Below, piece by piece: positions 25,372-35,183 of a stretch of 64,000 bases of DNA. The notes beneath the pieces are model-generated. The model did not search any database, was not told the origin of the DNA, and saw only the letters and a list, made by a program, of their open reading frames with translations. Both the position numbers and the translations under genes were made by a program. Within the stretch, counting starts at the first letter, position 1, and every line of letters starts with the position of its first letter. Source of the DNA: JACVRW01 sp963808775 (lineage in GTDB: Bacteria; Actinomycetota; Thermoleophilia; Solirubrobacterales; Thermoleophilaceae); the NCBI GenBank assembly GCA_963808775.1, contig CAWEGR010000005.1:1116001-1180000 (forward strand), in the 5' to 3' direction.

Positions 25372-26160
25372 GTGCCGAAACGGCGGCTCGACACCCTGCT
25401 GGCGGATCGCGGGCTCTACGAGTCCCGCTCGCGCGCGGCGGCCGCCGTCATGGCCGGCGACGTGAGCGTGGCGGGGCGGCCCGCCAGCAAGCCGGGCGAG
25501 CTCGTCGCGGACGACGCCGACCTCGGCGTGGCGGGCGCGCCGCCCTTCGTCTCGCGCGGCGGGGTGAAGCTCGCGAACGCGCTCGACGCGTTCCGCATCG
25601 ACCCGGCCGGCCGGCGGGCGCTCGACGTGGGCGCCTCGACGGGTGGGTTCACGGACTGCCTCCTGCAGCGCGGCGCGGCGGCCGTGATCGCCCTCGACGT
25701 CGCCTATGGCGAGCTTCACTGGCGCCTGCGCAACGACGAGCGCGTGACGGTGATCGAGCGCACGAACGCTCGCGGCATCGTGCCGGACGACCTGCCCTAC
25801 GCACCCGATCTGATCGTCGCGGACGTCTCGTTCATCTCGCTCGCGAAGGTGCTGCCGGCCGTCCTCGGCTGCGCGGCGCCGAGCTTCGACTGCCTCGCGC
25901 TCGTCAAGCCGCAATTCGAGGTCGGGCGCGAGCGCATCGGCAAGGGTGGCGTGGTGCGCTCGGCCGACGACCGCCGCGCCGCACTCGTCGAGATCGGCGA
26001 GTTCTCGCGGGCGTCGCTCGGGGCCGCGGTGCTCGGCTATGCCTCCTCGGGCCTGCCCGGGCCGGCCGGCAACCTCGAGAGCTTCGTCTGGCTCGCCGAG
26101 GGCGGGCGCGAGGGCGCCGCGGAGGACCTCGGCGCGGCGGCGCGAAGGGCGGAGCCGTGA
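25372..26160 (+). CDS. tlyA: TlyA family rRNA (cytidine-2'-O)-methyltransferase
   Basis: N-terminal S4 RNA-binding domain (PKRRLDTLLADRGLYESRS to GELVADD) followed by a Rossmann methyltransferase: the SAM site ALDVGASTGGFTDCLLQ, IALDVAYGELHW, DLIVADVSFISL and LVKPQFEVGRE. In mycobacteria TlyA methylates 16S and 23S rRNA and its loss gives capreomycin resistance. 262 residues from the GTG at 25372, which matches the usual family start. Overlaps nadK by four bases, as in mycobacteria. Confidence 0.93.
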   Translation: MPKRRLDTLLADRGLYESRSRAAAAVMAGDVSVAGRPASKPGELVADDADLGVAGAPPFVSRGGVKLANALDAFRIDPAGRRALDVGASTGGFTDCLLQRGAAAVIALDVAYGELHWRLRNDERVTVIERTNARGIVPDDLPYAPDLIVADVSFISLAKVLPAVLGCAAPSFDCLALVKPQFEVGRERIGKGGVVRSADDRRAALVEIGEFSRASLGAAVLGYASSGLPGPAGNLESFVWLAEGGREGAAEDLGAAARRAEP

Positions 26161-27014
26161 GCGCGCGCCCGAAGGCGATCGCCGTCTTCACCCACCACCG
26201 GGCCTCGGACACCGGTGGCGCGCTCATGCGCGTGATCGAACTGGCGGGGGAGGCGGGCGTCGAGGTGCGCATCCCCGCGGATGAGTCAGAGAAGCACGGC
26301 ATCGAGGCCCGGCCGGGCGTCGTGGTCGGCGCTGACGAGGGCGACTGCCAGCTCGCCCTCGTGCTCGGCGGCGACGGCACGATCCTGTCGACGCTGCGTC
26401 GCTATGCCGGAACCGGCGTGCCGGTCTTCGCGGTCAACTTCGGCGCGATCGGCTTCCTCGCCACGGTCGAGCCGTGGGAGCTCGAGGACGGCGTCGCGCG
26501 CGCGCTCGCGGGCGAGTTCGACGAGATGAAGCTCCCCGCGCTCGTGGTCGACGTCGACTCGGGCGAGCAGGTGGCCATGAACGACATCTCGTTCCACAGG
26601 CGCCAGAGCGGCCGGGTCGCCGAGCTCGCGTACTCCGTGGCTGGGGAGGAGCTCGGCGAGGTCCGCTGCGACGGCCTCGTGGTCTCGACCCCGGCCGGAT
26701 CGACCGGCTACAACCTCGCCAACGGCGGGCCCGTGCTCGCCTGGGGCGTCGAGGGGTTCGTGGTCTCGTTCATCGCTCCGCACACGCTCACGGCGCGCTC
26801 GCTCGTGGTGGCGCCGTCCGACCCGCTCGAGGTCACGAACCGCTCGCGCGAGGAGGAGGTCGACCTGACGACCGACGGCCGCACGGTATGCGCGCTGGCC
26901 CCGCAGGAGACGGTCAGGATCCGCTTCGAGGAGGACCGGGCCCTGCTCGCGCAGACCCCCGGGGCGACCTTCTACCACCGCCTGCGCGACAAGTTCGGTC
27001 GCCTCTCCTACTGA
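26157..27014 (+). CDS. nadK: NAD kinase
   Basis: Phosphorylates NAD to NADP. The key GGDGT motif is in LALVLGGDGTILSTLRRY (about residue 71); FAVNFGAIGFLATVE, the N-D pair in VAMNDISFHRR, and the Gly-rich block VVSTPAGSTGYNLANGGPVL follow as in the family. 285 residues. The GTG start overlaps the tlyA stop (GTGA). The same frame is open upstream through tlyA, but that part is the wrong frame of tlyA and not a fusion. Confidence 0.95.
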   Translation: MSARPKAIAVFTHHRASDTGGALMRVIELAGEAGVEVRIPADESEKHGIEARPGVVVGADEGDCQLALVLGGDGTILSTLRRYAGTGVPVFAVNFGAIGFLATVEPWELEDGVARALAGEFDEMKLPALVVDVDSGEQVAMNDISFHRRQSGRVAELAYSVAGEELGEVRCDGLVVSTPAGSTGYNLANGGPVLAWGVEGFVVSFIAPHTLTARSLVVAPSDPLEVTNRSREEEVDLTTDGRTVCALAPQETVRIRFEEDRALLAQTPGATFYHRLRDKFGRLSY

Positions 27015-27086
27015 AGGCGCACAACTCGCGCACAGCGGTGTGAAACGGGGCCCGCTCCGTCGGGGCGCGCTGGTACACCTGCCCTC

Positions 27087-28804
27087 GTGCTCCTCGAGCT
27101 GCGAATAGAGAACCTCCTCCTGATCGAACGGGCCGAGCTGCGCCCGGGAGCGGCGCTGACCGCGATCACGGGGGAGACCGGGGCGGGCAAGACGGTGCTC
27201 GCGCACGCGCTCGACCTGCTGCTGGGCGGCAAGCCGCGCTCCGGCATCGTCCGCCCGGGGCGCGCGAGGCATACGTGGAGGGCGTCTTCGAGCTGCCGCC
27301 CGGGCTGCTCGACGAGCCCGGGTTCGCCGACCTGCGCGAGCGGATCGGCGACTGGGAGGAGGACGGAGACCCCGGCGGCCTCGGCGAGATCGTCCTCGCG
27401 CGGCGGGTCAGCGCCGAGGGGCGCACGCGCGCGCTCGTCCAGGGGCGCTCGGCCACGGCGGCCGACCTGGCCGCCCTGGGCGGACGGCTCGTGGCGTTCT
27501 TTGGACAGCATGAGCACCGCCGGCTCGCGCTCGCCTCGGCACAGCTCGACCTGCTCGACGGTTTCGCCGGCCGCGCGCAGCTCGAGCTGCGCTCGCGCGT
27601 GGGCGAATCACACGCGCGCGTGCGAGCCCTCGAGCGCCGCCTGGCGGAGCTGCGCGAGCGGGCCGGCACGCGCGATCGCGACCTCGACCTGCTCGGCTTC
27701 GAACTCGAGGAGATCGAGCTGCTCGACCCGAGTGAGGCGGAGAAGGAGTCGCTGCTTGCCGAGCGCGCGCGGATGCGCGAGCTCGACGGCCTGCTCGCCG
27801 CGGCGCTCGGCGGGGCGGAGGCGATCACGCCGAGCGCGGACGCCGGGCTCGACGGCGGGGCGGGGGTGGTCGCCGCGCTGGCGGAGGCGGAGCGGCTGGC
27901 TGAGCCGGTCGCCCCCGCGGACCCGGAGCTCGGCTCGCTGGCGGCGCGGCTCGCCGCGCTGCGGCTCGAGGCGGAGGATCTCGGCGCCGAGCTGCGCCGC
28001 TACGCGGACTCGCTCGAGGCGGAGCCGGGGCGGCTCGAGGCCGTCGAGGAGCGGCTCGAGGCGTACGACAGGCTCGAGCGAAAGCACGGCGGCAGCGTCA
28101 CGGCGGTGCTCGCCCACGCAGAGCATTGCCGCTCGGAGCGCGAGCGGCTCGAGCGCGCCGAGGTCGAGACGGAGCGCGCGGAGGCGGACCTGGCCGAAGC
28201 GGCCGCCGAGCTCGAGCGGCTCGCCGGCAGGCTCGGCGATGCCCGGCGGAAGGCGGCGCCGAAGCTCGCGAAGCGCGTGCGCGAGGAGCTGGCGGCGCTC
28301 GCAATGGAGGGCGCCGAGTTCGAGGTCCGGGTCGAGCCACGCGACGAGCTCGCCCCGTCTGGGGCGGAGCGTGCGGAGTTCCTGCTGGCGCCCAATCCGG
28401 GCGTCCCCGCGGCGCCGATCCGCGAGGCGGCCTCTGGAGGCGAGCTCTCGCGCGTGATGCTGGCGCTGATGACCGTGGCGGGCGTCGGCGAGTCGCGCAC
28501 GCTCGTGTTCGACGAGGTCGATGCCGGTGTCGGCGGGCAGACCGCCCGTGCGGTGGGGGAGCGGCTGAGGTCGCTCGGCGAGTCGCGACAGGTGCTCTGC
28601 ATCACGCACCTGCCTCAGATCGCCGCGCTCGCCGAGACCCACTTCAGGATCGAGAAGTCGGCAGAGACGGACACGGCGCTGACCACGGTCGAGTCGCTCG
28701 AGGGCGACCATGTCGTCGAGGAGCTGATGCGGATGCTCGGCGCGGAGAGCTCCGACGGCGCCGCGCGCAAGCACGCCGAAGGGCTCATCGGAGCTTCGTC
28801 CTGA
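27087..28804 (+). CDS. recN: DNA repair protein RecN, frameshifted near 27262
   Basis: SMC-like ATPase for double-strand break repair. The first frame gives LELRIENLLLIERAELRPG and Walker A GETGAGKT; after VRPG the frame shifts, and AREAYVEGVFELPPG continues the protein, restored by one extra G in the GGGG run at about 27260. Two long coiled-coil stretches flank the hinge (RALERRLAELRERAG; RERLERAEVETERAEAD). The signature SGGELSRVMLALM, Walker B LVFDEVDAGVGG and HLPQIAALAETHF close the ATPase. About 572 residues, normal. Starts 72 bases after nadK. Confidence 0.92.
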
Positions 28805-28836
28805 GGACGAGGTAGACTCGGGTTCCCAGAGACTTG

Positions 28837-30519
28837 ATGCCTGATTCGCGCCCCGCCACCCGCTTCATCTTCATCACAGGCGGCGTGGTCTCCGCACTCG
28901 GCAAGGGCATCGCGGCGGCCTCCCTCGGGCAGCTCCTGGTGGCACGCGGCCTGTCCGTGACGATCCAGAAGTTCGACCCGTACATCAACGTGGATCCGGG
29001 CACGATGAGCCCGTTCCAGCACGGCGAGGTGTTCGTCACGGAGGACGGTGCCGAGACGGATCTCGACCTCGGGCACTACGAGCGCTTCACCGACGTCAAC
29101 ACGAGCCGCGCGTCGAACGCCACGGCCGGCGCGATCTACAACTCGGTGATCCGGCGCGAGCGCCGCGGCGACTACCTCGGCGGCACCGTCCAGGTGATCC
29201 CGCACATCACGGACGAGATCAAGAACCGCATCAAGCTCGTCGCGGAGTCGGCGGACGTCGACATCGTGATCACGGAGATCGGCGGGACCGTGGGCGACAT
29301 CGAGTCGCTCCCGTTCCTCGAGGCGCTGCGCCAGTTCCACTCGGACTTCGGGCGCGACCGCTGCATGTTCGTCCACCTCACGCTCGTCCCGTTCCTCGGG
29401 CACGCGGGCGAGCTGAAGACGAAGCCGACCCAGCATTCCGTGCAGGAGCTGCGCCGCATCGGCATCCAGCCGGACATGGTGATGTGCCGCTGCGAGGAGC
29501 CGCTCGGCAAGGAAATCCGCGAGAAGATCGCCCTGTTCGCGAACCTCCCGGTGAGCTCGGTCGTCTCGGCGCGCGACGTCGACTCGATCTACAAGGTGCC
29601 GCTCGAGTTCGCCCACGAGGGCGTGGACGAGGCGGTGCTCCGCTTCTTCGGCCTCGAGGACAGCGCACCGCCCGACCTCGCCGACTGGCAGGCCCTCGTC
29701 GACCGGGTGGAGGCGGCCACGCAGCCCGTGCGGATCGGGCTCGTCGGCAAGTACAACCAGCTCGCGGACGCCTACCTGTCCGTGATCGAGGCGCTCAACC
29801 ACGCAGGCGCCCACCACGGTGGGAAGGTCGAGGTGCGCTGGGTCGACAGCGAGCGGCTGACGGACGGCGAGGTCGAGCGCGAGCTCGCCGCCTGCGACGG
29901 CATCCTCGTCCCCGGCGGCTTCGGGGTGCGCGGGATCGAGGGCAAGATCGTCGCGGCGCGCTACGCCCGCGAACACGACGTGCCCTATCTCGGCATCTGC
30001 CTCGGCATGCAGATCGCGGTCGCCGAGTTCGCCCGGCACGTCGCCGGCATGGATGGCGCGAACTCGACCGAGTTCGACCCCGAGACGCCGTATCCCGTGA
30101 TCGACCTGCTGCCGGAGCAGAAGGAGGTCCGCGACATGGGCGGCACGATGCGCCTGGGCGCGGACCCGGTGAAGCTCCACGACGACACGCGGGCGCGCGA
30201 GGTCTACGGCGAGGCCGTGATCTACGAGCGCCACCGGCACCGCTACGAGGTCAACAACCACCTGCGCAAGCGGCTCGAGCATGCGGGCCTCGTGTTCAGC
30301 GGCACCTCCCCGGACGACCGGCTGGTCGAGGTGATCGAGCTCCCGGGTCACCCGTTCTTCGTGGCCTCGCAGTACCACCCGGAGTTCAAGTCGAGGCCGC
30401 TGCGCCCGCAGCCGCTGTTCCGCGAGTTCGTGGGTGCCGCGCTCGAGCTGGCGCGCGAGCGCTCGTCCGATCGGGCGCCGGAGGTCGAGCCCGAGGTGCG
30501 CGCCGAGTCGCGCGCCTGA
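28837..30519 (+). CDS. pyrG: CTP synthase
   Basis: Converts UTP to CTP using glutamine. The amidoligase domain opens FIFITGGVVSALGKGIAAAS, with DPYINVDPGTM and EIGGTVGDIESLPF; the C-terminal class I glutaminase has LGICLGMQIAV with the nucleophile cysteine and QYHPEFKSRP with the catalytic His-Glu. 560 residues, normal. I use the second of two adjacent starts (ATG after TTG). TAGACT at 28813-28818 would give a short leader of about a dozen bases. Confidence 0.97.
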   Translation: MPDSRPATRFIFITGGVVSALGKGIAAASLGQLLVARGLSVTIQKFDPYINVDPGTMSPFQHGEVFVTEDGAETDLDLGHYERFTDVNTSRASNATAGAIYNSVIRRERRGDYLGGTVQVIPHITDEIKNRIKLVAESADVDIVITEIGGTVGDIESLPFLEALRQFHSDFGRDRCMFVHLTLVPFLGHAGELKTKPTQHSVQELRRIGIQPDMVMCRCEEPLGKEIREKIALFANLPVSSVVSARDVDSIYKVPLEFAHEGVDEAVLRFFGLEDSAPPDLADWQALVDRVEAATQPVRIGLVGKYNQLADAYLSVIEALNHAGAHHGGKVEVRWVDSERLTDGEVERELAACDGILVPGGFGVRGIEGKIVAARYAREHDVPYLGICLGMQIAVAEFARHVAGMDGANSTEFDPETPYPVIDLLPEQKEVRDMGGTMRLGADPVKLHDDTRAREVYGEAVIYERHRHRYEVNNHLRKRLEHAGLVFSGTSPDDRLVEVIELPGHPFFVASQYHPEFKSRPLRPQPLFREFVGAALELARERSSDRAPEVEPEVRAESRA

Positions 30520-30561
30520 GGCCGCCCGCGTCAGATCCGCCGGTCCGTCCACGACCGGACC

Positions 30562-30567
30562 TAAGGT
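30562..30567 (+). promoter_or_regulatory. -10 hexamer TAAGGT before xseA
   Basis: Seven bases before the TTG at 30575. The same bases (AAGGTGG) could instead serve as a ribosome site. Confidence 0.35.
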
Positions 30568-30574
30568 GGTTCGC

Positions 30575-32169
30575 TTGCCTGCTCAGACCGTCACCAGGGG
30601 CCTCAGCGTCTCCGAGTTCGCCGCCCGGATCGACTCCGCCGTGCGCTCGGTCGGCGGCGGGATCGTCGAGGGCGAGGCGCAGGAGGTGCACCGCAGCCCG
30701 CGTGGGCACGTCTTCTTCGACCTGACGGACGGCTCGTCGGTGCTGAAGTGCAAGGTCTGGGCGCAGGAGGCGGCCCGGCTGCAGCACACGCCGAAGGACG
30801 GAGAACTCGTGCTGGTCAAGGTCGCGCGCCCCGACCTGTGGCGCCAGCGCGGGCAGCTCAGCCTGCTCGTCACCGACGTCAAGCTCGCCGGGCGACGGCG
30901 AGCTGCTGCGGCGCCGCACCGAGCTGATCGCGAAGCTGACGGCGGAGGGCCTGTGCGACCGCGCGCGCCTGCGGCCGCTGCCCGCCTTTCCACGCGCGGT
31001 GGGCGTGATCTCGGGCGACGGCTCGGACGGCCTCAGCGACGTCATCCGAGCGATTCACTCGCGCTTTCCGCCGGCCGAGGTCCTCACGTGCGCGGCCGCG
31101 GTCCAGGGCAAGGCCGCGCCGGGCCAGATCATCGCCGCGCTCGCCCGTCTGATGCGCGAGCCGCGCGTGGACGTGATCCTGATCGCGCGCGGCGGCGGCT
31201 CGCTGCAGGACCTCGCCGCGTTCGACGACGAGCGGCTCTGCCGCGCCATCTCCGCCTGCACGAAGCCGGTCGTGTGCGCGATCGGCCATACGCCGGACGA
31301 GCCCGTCTGCAACTTCGTCAGCCACGCCGCCGCCACGCCGACCCACGCGCCCGAGCTGATCGTCCCCTCTGGCGAGGAGCTGCTCGCGCGGATCGTTCAC
31401 GCGCGCGCGGGGCTCGGCCTCGCGGGGCGCCGGCTCGCGGAGCTCGACGCGCGCGTGACGGATCACGGCGGCCGGCTCGCCGCCGCGCCCGGACGCGTTC
31501 GCCGCGAGCTCGAGCGCACCGCGGTGGCGGCCGCGCGGCTCGGCACCGCCCCGGCGCGCCTGCGCCAGCGAGCCCACGGGCTCGCCGCGCTCTGCCGCGG
31601 TCTGAGCCCGCGCGCGCTGCTCGCGCCGCGGCGCGAGGCGGTGCGCGCGCTCACGCTTCGCGATCGCCGACGCCGAGCGCGCGTTCTTCGCCGAGCGGGC
31701 GCAGGGCATCGTCGCTGCCCGCGGACGGCTCGACGCCGTCGGCGAGCAGGTTCGGCGCCTCGGCGCGGACGTCGCGGCCTGCGCGCGCCGCGCGGGCCAC
31801 GGCCTGCGCCGCCAGGCGAAGCTGCACGACTACAACTACGGGCGCGCGCTCGCGAGGCACAGGCGACGCGCGCTCGAGGGCGCCACGCGGCGAACGGCCC
31901 GGGAGGCCGACCTGCTCGTGGGCCCGCGCGGGCGCCTCGGCGACGGCGCGCGGCGGCGCCTCGTGGACGCCGAGCGCGAGCGGCGGCTCGTCGCGACCCG
32001 GATCGAGGCGCGCGACTTTCGCCGGCAGGGCTACGTGCTCGCCGCCGACGGCGACGGGCGGCCCGTGCGCTCGGCCGCCGGGCTCGGCACCGGGGACGAC
32101 CTGCGGCTCAACTTCCGCGACGGTCAGGTGGGGGCCGTCGTGACGGACACAAGAGGAGAGGACCGATGA
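30575..32169 (+). CDS. xseA: Exodeoxyribonuclease VII large subunit, two frameshifts
   Basis: Single-strand DNA exonuclease subunit. The OB-fold starts TVTRGLSVSEFAARIDSAV and runs to VTDVKLAG; near 30891 the frame changes to GDGELLRRRTELIAKLTAEG, then FPRAVGVISGDGSDGLSDVI, LIARGGGSLQDLAAFDDERL and IGHTPDEPVCNFVSHAAATP of the catalytic domain; near 31655 it changes again to FAIADAERAFFAERAQGIV and ends DLRLNFRDGQVGAVV, the usual C-terminus. About 531 residues over three frames. Both shifts lie at short G/C runs. The stop overlaps xseB. Confidence 0.9.
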
Positions 32170-32456
32170 CAGAACCGACCGACATCAGCTTCGAGACGGG
32201 CTACAAGCGGCTCGAGGAGATCGCGGAGCGGGTCAACTCGGAGACGGTCTCCGTCGACGAGATGTGCGACCTGTTCGCCGAGGGCCGCGGCCTCGACAAG
32301 GCCCTGACCGCGTACCTCGAGGAGCAGAAGGGCCGCATCGAGCGCATCGAGCGCGGCGAGGACGTGCCGGAGTTCCGGATCACCCGAACCGCGGACGTCG
32401 CCGCCGAGGCAAACGGAGAGGTCGTCGCAGCGCCGGATGAGGAGCTGCCGTTCTGA
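32166..32456 (+). CDS. xseB: Exodeoxyribonuclease VII small subunit
   Basis: A 96-residue protein: DISFETGYKRLEEIAERVNS, TVSVDEMCDLFAEGRGLDKA then a helix and an acidic tail ending DEELPF. The helical hairpin with 'y.rLeei...........l.eg..L' is the XseB fold, and it overlaps the xseA stop by four bases. The C-terminal 30 residues are longer than in most XseB proteins. Confidence 0.88.
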   Translation: MTEPTDISFETGYKRLEEIAERVNSETVSVDEMCDLFAEGRGLDKALTAYLEEQKGRIERIERGEDVPEFRITRTADVAAEANGEVVAAPDEELPF

Positions 32457-32482
32457 GAAGCGTCCCGGCCGGCGGGCGGCGG

Positions 32483-32488
32483 TAGCGT
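32483..32488 (+). promoter_or_regulatory. -10 hexamer TAGCGT before the M20-type peptidase
   Basis: Seven bases upstream of the GTG at 32496; no Shine-Dalgarno. Confidence 0.5.
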
Positions 32489-32495
32489 TCGGCCG

Positions 32496-33662
32496 GTGAT
32501 AGTCGAGGCAAGGAGCGAGGAGCGCGAGCGCCTCGTCGCCGACTTCATCCGCCTGTGCGAGATCCCGAGCCCGTCCGGCCGCGAGCGGGCGATCGCGGAT
32601 GCCGTGGCGGCCGACCTGCGCGAGCTCGGGCTCGAGGTGGAGGAGGACGCGAGCGGCGGGGAGACCGGCTCGGACGCGGGCAACCTGCTCGCCCGGATCC
32701 CGGGCCCCGAACCGGATGCGCGCGCGATCGTGCTCTGCGCGCACCTCGACACCGTGCCGCTCGCGGCGCCCGTCGAGGTCGCGCGCGAGGACGGCGTGCT
32801 GCGGAACCGCAACGAGGCGATCCTCGGCGCCGACAACAAGGCTGCCGTCGCGACCATCCTGGGCGCCGCGCGGCGGCTCGTGCGCGAGGGCTCGCCGCTC
32901 GAGGTCGAGCTGCTCTTCACGACCACCGAGGAGCTGGCGCTGCGCGGGGCCAAGGCGTTCGACGCGTCGCGGCTGCGCGCGGAGCTCGGCTACGTGTTCG
33001 ACCACGCCTCGCCGATCGGCGAGATCGTGATCGCCTCGCCGACCTACTACAGGCTGCTGGCGTCCTTCCACGGGCGCGCCGCGCACGCGGGGATCAGGCC
33101 GGAGGCCGGCGCCAATGCGATCGCCGCCGCGGCGCGCGCGGTCGCATCCATGAGCATCGGCCGGATCGACGAGGACACGACCGCCAACGTCGGGAAGATC
33201 GAGGGCGGCAGCGCGGCCAACGTGGTTGCCGAGCGCTGCAGCGTCGAGCTCGAGGCACGCAGCGTCGACGACGCCAAGGCCGGCGAGGCGATCAGCGAGA
33301 TGGTGGACGCCTGCACCGAGGCCGCGAGCGACGGCGGCTGCGACGTCGACACCTCGGTCGAGCGCCACTTCCGCGGCTACCGCCTGACGCGTACCTCCGC
33401 CCAGGTCCAGATCGCGGCGGCGGCGCTCGAGTCGTGCGGGGTCGAGCCCGTCTACATCGCGACCGGCGGCGGCAGCGACGCCAACGCGCTGATCAACCAG
33501 GGCCTGCCGGTCGTCAACCTCGCAAACGGCACCGGTGCGAACCACCAGCCGGACGAGTGGGTCACGGAGGACGCCCTCGAGCAGATGCTCGACATCACGC
33601 TCGCGATCGTGCGCGAGGCCGCCGCGCGGCCCGCCACCGGCGAGGCCGACGAGGGCGAATGA
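32496..33662 (+). CDS. M20 family metallopeptidase (PepT-like)
   Basis: A 388-residue dinuclear zinc peptidase of the M20 clan. Metal and catalytic residues are seen in LCAHLDTVPLA (His, Asp), ILGADNKAAVATI (bridging Asp), LFTTTEELALRGAKA (catalytic Glu and metal Glu), YVFDHASPIGE, and near the end ATGGGSDANALINQG. The dimerisation lid begins SFHGRAAHAGIRPEAGANAI. Closest by motif order to tripeptidase T / M20B members; the true substrate is not known. Overlaps the nudix gene by four bases. Confidence 0.88.
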   Translation: MIVEARSEERERLVADFIRLCEIPSPSGRERAIADAVAADLRELGLEVEEDASGGETGSDAGNLLARIPGPEPDARAIVLCAHLDTVPLAAPVEVAREDGVLRNRNEAILGADNKAAVATILGAARRLVREGSPLEVELLFTTTEELALRGAKAFDASRLRAELGYVFDHASPIGEIVIASPTYYRLLASFHGRAAHAGIRPEAGANAIAAAARAVASMSIGRIDEDTTANVGKIEGGSAANVVAERCSVELEARSVDDAKAGEAISEMVDACTEAASDGGCDVDTSVERHFRGYRLTRTSAQVQIAAAALESCGVEPVYIATGGGSDANALINQGLPVVNLANGTGANHQPDEWVTEDALEQMLDITLAIVREAAARPATGEADEGE

Positions 33663-34192
33663 GCTTCGAGCGGGTGCGCAGCGAGGTGGTCTGGCGGGGC
33701 CGGATCGCCACCGTGCGGGTGGACACCGTCCGCTTCGACGACGGCGAGGAGGCCGAGCGCGAGGTGGTCGAGCATCCGGGTTCCGTCGCCGTGGTCGCTC
33801 ACGACGGCGAACGGGTCTACCTGGTCAGGCAGCCGCGCGAGCCGGTCGGCGAGCAGGCGCTGCTCGAGCTGCCGGCGGGCAAGCTCGACGAGGAGGGCGA
33901 GGCGCCGCTCGACACGGCCAAGCGCGAACTTGCCGAGGAGATCGGCAAGGGCGCCGAGACCTGGGAGCACCTGACGAGCGTCTACACCTCGCCGGGCTTC
34001 GCCGACGAGACGTGCCACCTGTTCCTGGCCACGGACCTGCGCGACGAGAGCGCCCAGGCCGAGGAGAACGAGCGCATCGAGATCGTGACCGTCCCGCTCG
34101 CAGAGCTGGACGCGACGATCGCCGGCTGCCGCGACGCCAAGACCGTCATCGGGCTGCTCTGGCTGGTGGGCCGCTTGCAGGTCAAGGGATGA
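33659..34192 (+). CDS. NUDIX hydrolase, ADP-ribose pyrophosphatase type
   Basis: A 177-residue hydrolase. N-terminal strands FERVRSEVVWRGRIATVRVD and VRQPREPVGEQALLELPAGK precede the nudix box GKLDEEGEAPLDTAKRELAE with EIG after it; the loop before the first glutamate is one residue longer than the strict consensus. YTSPGFADETCHLFLA is typical of ADP-ribose pyrophosphatases. In mycobacteria the gene stands in the same place, between pyrG and xerD. ATG overlaps the peptidase stop. Confidence 0.92.
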   Translation: MSFERVRSEVVWRGRIATVRVDTVRFDDGEEAEREVVEHPGSVAVVAHDGERVYLVRQPREPVGEQALLELPAGKLDEEGEAPLDTAKRELAEEIGKGAETWEHLTSVYTSPGFADETCHLFLATDLRDESAQAEENERIEIVTVPLAELDATIAGCRDAKTVIGLLWLVGRLQVKG

Positions 34193-34219
34193 CGGCCGGG
34201 CGGACGAACCCGTCTCTCG

Positions 34220-35164
34220 ATGGCCACGATTGCGGAGCCCCTGACCGAGCGACGGTTCGAGCAGCTGCTGCTCGACTTCATCGCCTACCTCGAGTTCGAG
34301 CGCGGCCTGTCGCGCAACACGCTCGAGGCGTACCGGGGCGACCTGCTCCAGTTCGGGCGCTTTCTCGACTCGCACGCGCTGAACGCGATCGAGGCGGGAC
34401 CCGGCGACATCTCGGACTTCCTCGACGAGCTGGGCCGCGGCAGCGCAGAGCGGCGACCGGCGTCCCCGGCCACGATCCACCGCAAGTCCGCCTGCCTGCG
34501 CTCCTTCTACCGCCACCTGCGCCGTGACGGGCTGCTCGAGTCGGACCCGACGGCGAGCCTGAGCGCCCCGCGACGCTCGCGGAAGCTGCCGCAGGTGCTC
34601 TCCCGCGGCGAGGTCGACAACCTGCTCGCCCAGCCGCGCGGCACCGGTCCGGCGGCGCTGCGCGACCGAGCCCTGCTCGAGCTGATGTACGCATGCGGCC
34701 TGCGGGCCTCCGAGGCCACCGGGTTGGAGCTCGGCGACGTGGACCTCGAGGACCGCGTGCTGCGAGCGCGCGGCAAGGGCTCGAAGGAGCGTGTCGTGCC
34801 GATCGGGCAGGCGGCGCTCGGCGCGCTCGACATCTATCTGAAGCGCGGGCGTCCACTGCTCGTCAAGTCGGGCTCGGAGACGCACGTGTTCGTCAATTTC
34901 CGCGGCGTGGGCCTGACGCGCCAGGGCCTCTACAAGATCGTCCGCCGCCACGCGCTGAGCGCCGGGCTCGCCGACCGCATGAGCCCGCACACCCTGCGCC
35001 ACACGTTCGCGACCCATCTGCTCGCCGGTGGCTGCGACCTGCGCTCGGTCCAGGAGATGCTCGGCCACGCCGACGTGTCGACGACCCAGCTCTACACGCA
35101 CCTCTCGAGCGAGCGGCTGAAGGACGTCTACTTCCGGGCGCACCCGAGGGCCACCGTCGCCTGA
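34220..35164 (+). CDS. xerD: Site-specific tyrosine recombinase XerD
   Basis: Chromosome dimer resolution recombinase. The SAM-like N-terminal domain (LLLDFIAYLEFERGLSRNTL) leads to the catalytic domain with all active residues: Arg in ACGLRASEATGL, Lys in GKGSKERVVPIG, His-x-x-Arg in HTLRHTFATHLL, His in LGHADVSTT and the nucleophile Tyr in QLYTHLSSERL. 314 residues, normal. Context (after the ADP-ribose pyrophosphatase) favours XerD over XerC or an integrase. Confidence 0.94.
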   Translation: MATIAEPLTERRFEQLLLDFIAYLEFERGLSRNTLEAYRGDLLQFGRFLDSHALNAIEAGPGDISDFLDELGRGSAERRPASPATIHRKSACLRSFYRHLRRDGLLESDPTASLSAPRRSRKLPQVLSRGEVDNLLAQPRGTGPAALRDRALLELMYACGLRASEATGLELGDVDLEDRVLRARGKGSKERVVPIGQAALGALDIYLKRGRPLLVKSGSETHVFVNFRGVGLTRQGLYKIVRRHALSAGLADRMSPHTLRHTFATHLLAGGCDLRSVQEMLGHADVSTTQLYTHLSSERLKDVYFRAHPRATVA

Positions 35165-35183
35165 CTGCTAGAACCGGGAGCGC

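Noticed and set aside
25275..27014. Apparent long N-terminal extension of NAD kinase
   Set aside because: The upstream part is the wrong frame of tlyA; a GTGA overlap gives the true start at 26157.
34220..35164. Tyrosine recombinase as mobile-element integrase
   Set aside because: All XerD features and the conserved actinobacterial neighbourhood (nudix before it) indicate the housekeeping recombinase; no att sites beside it.
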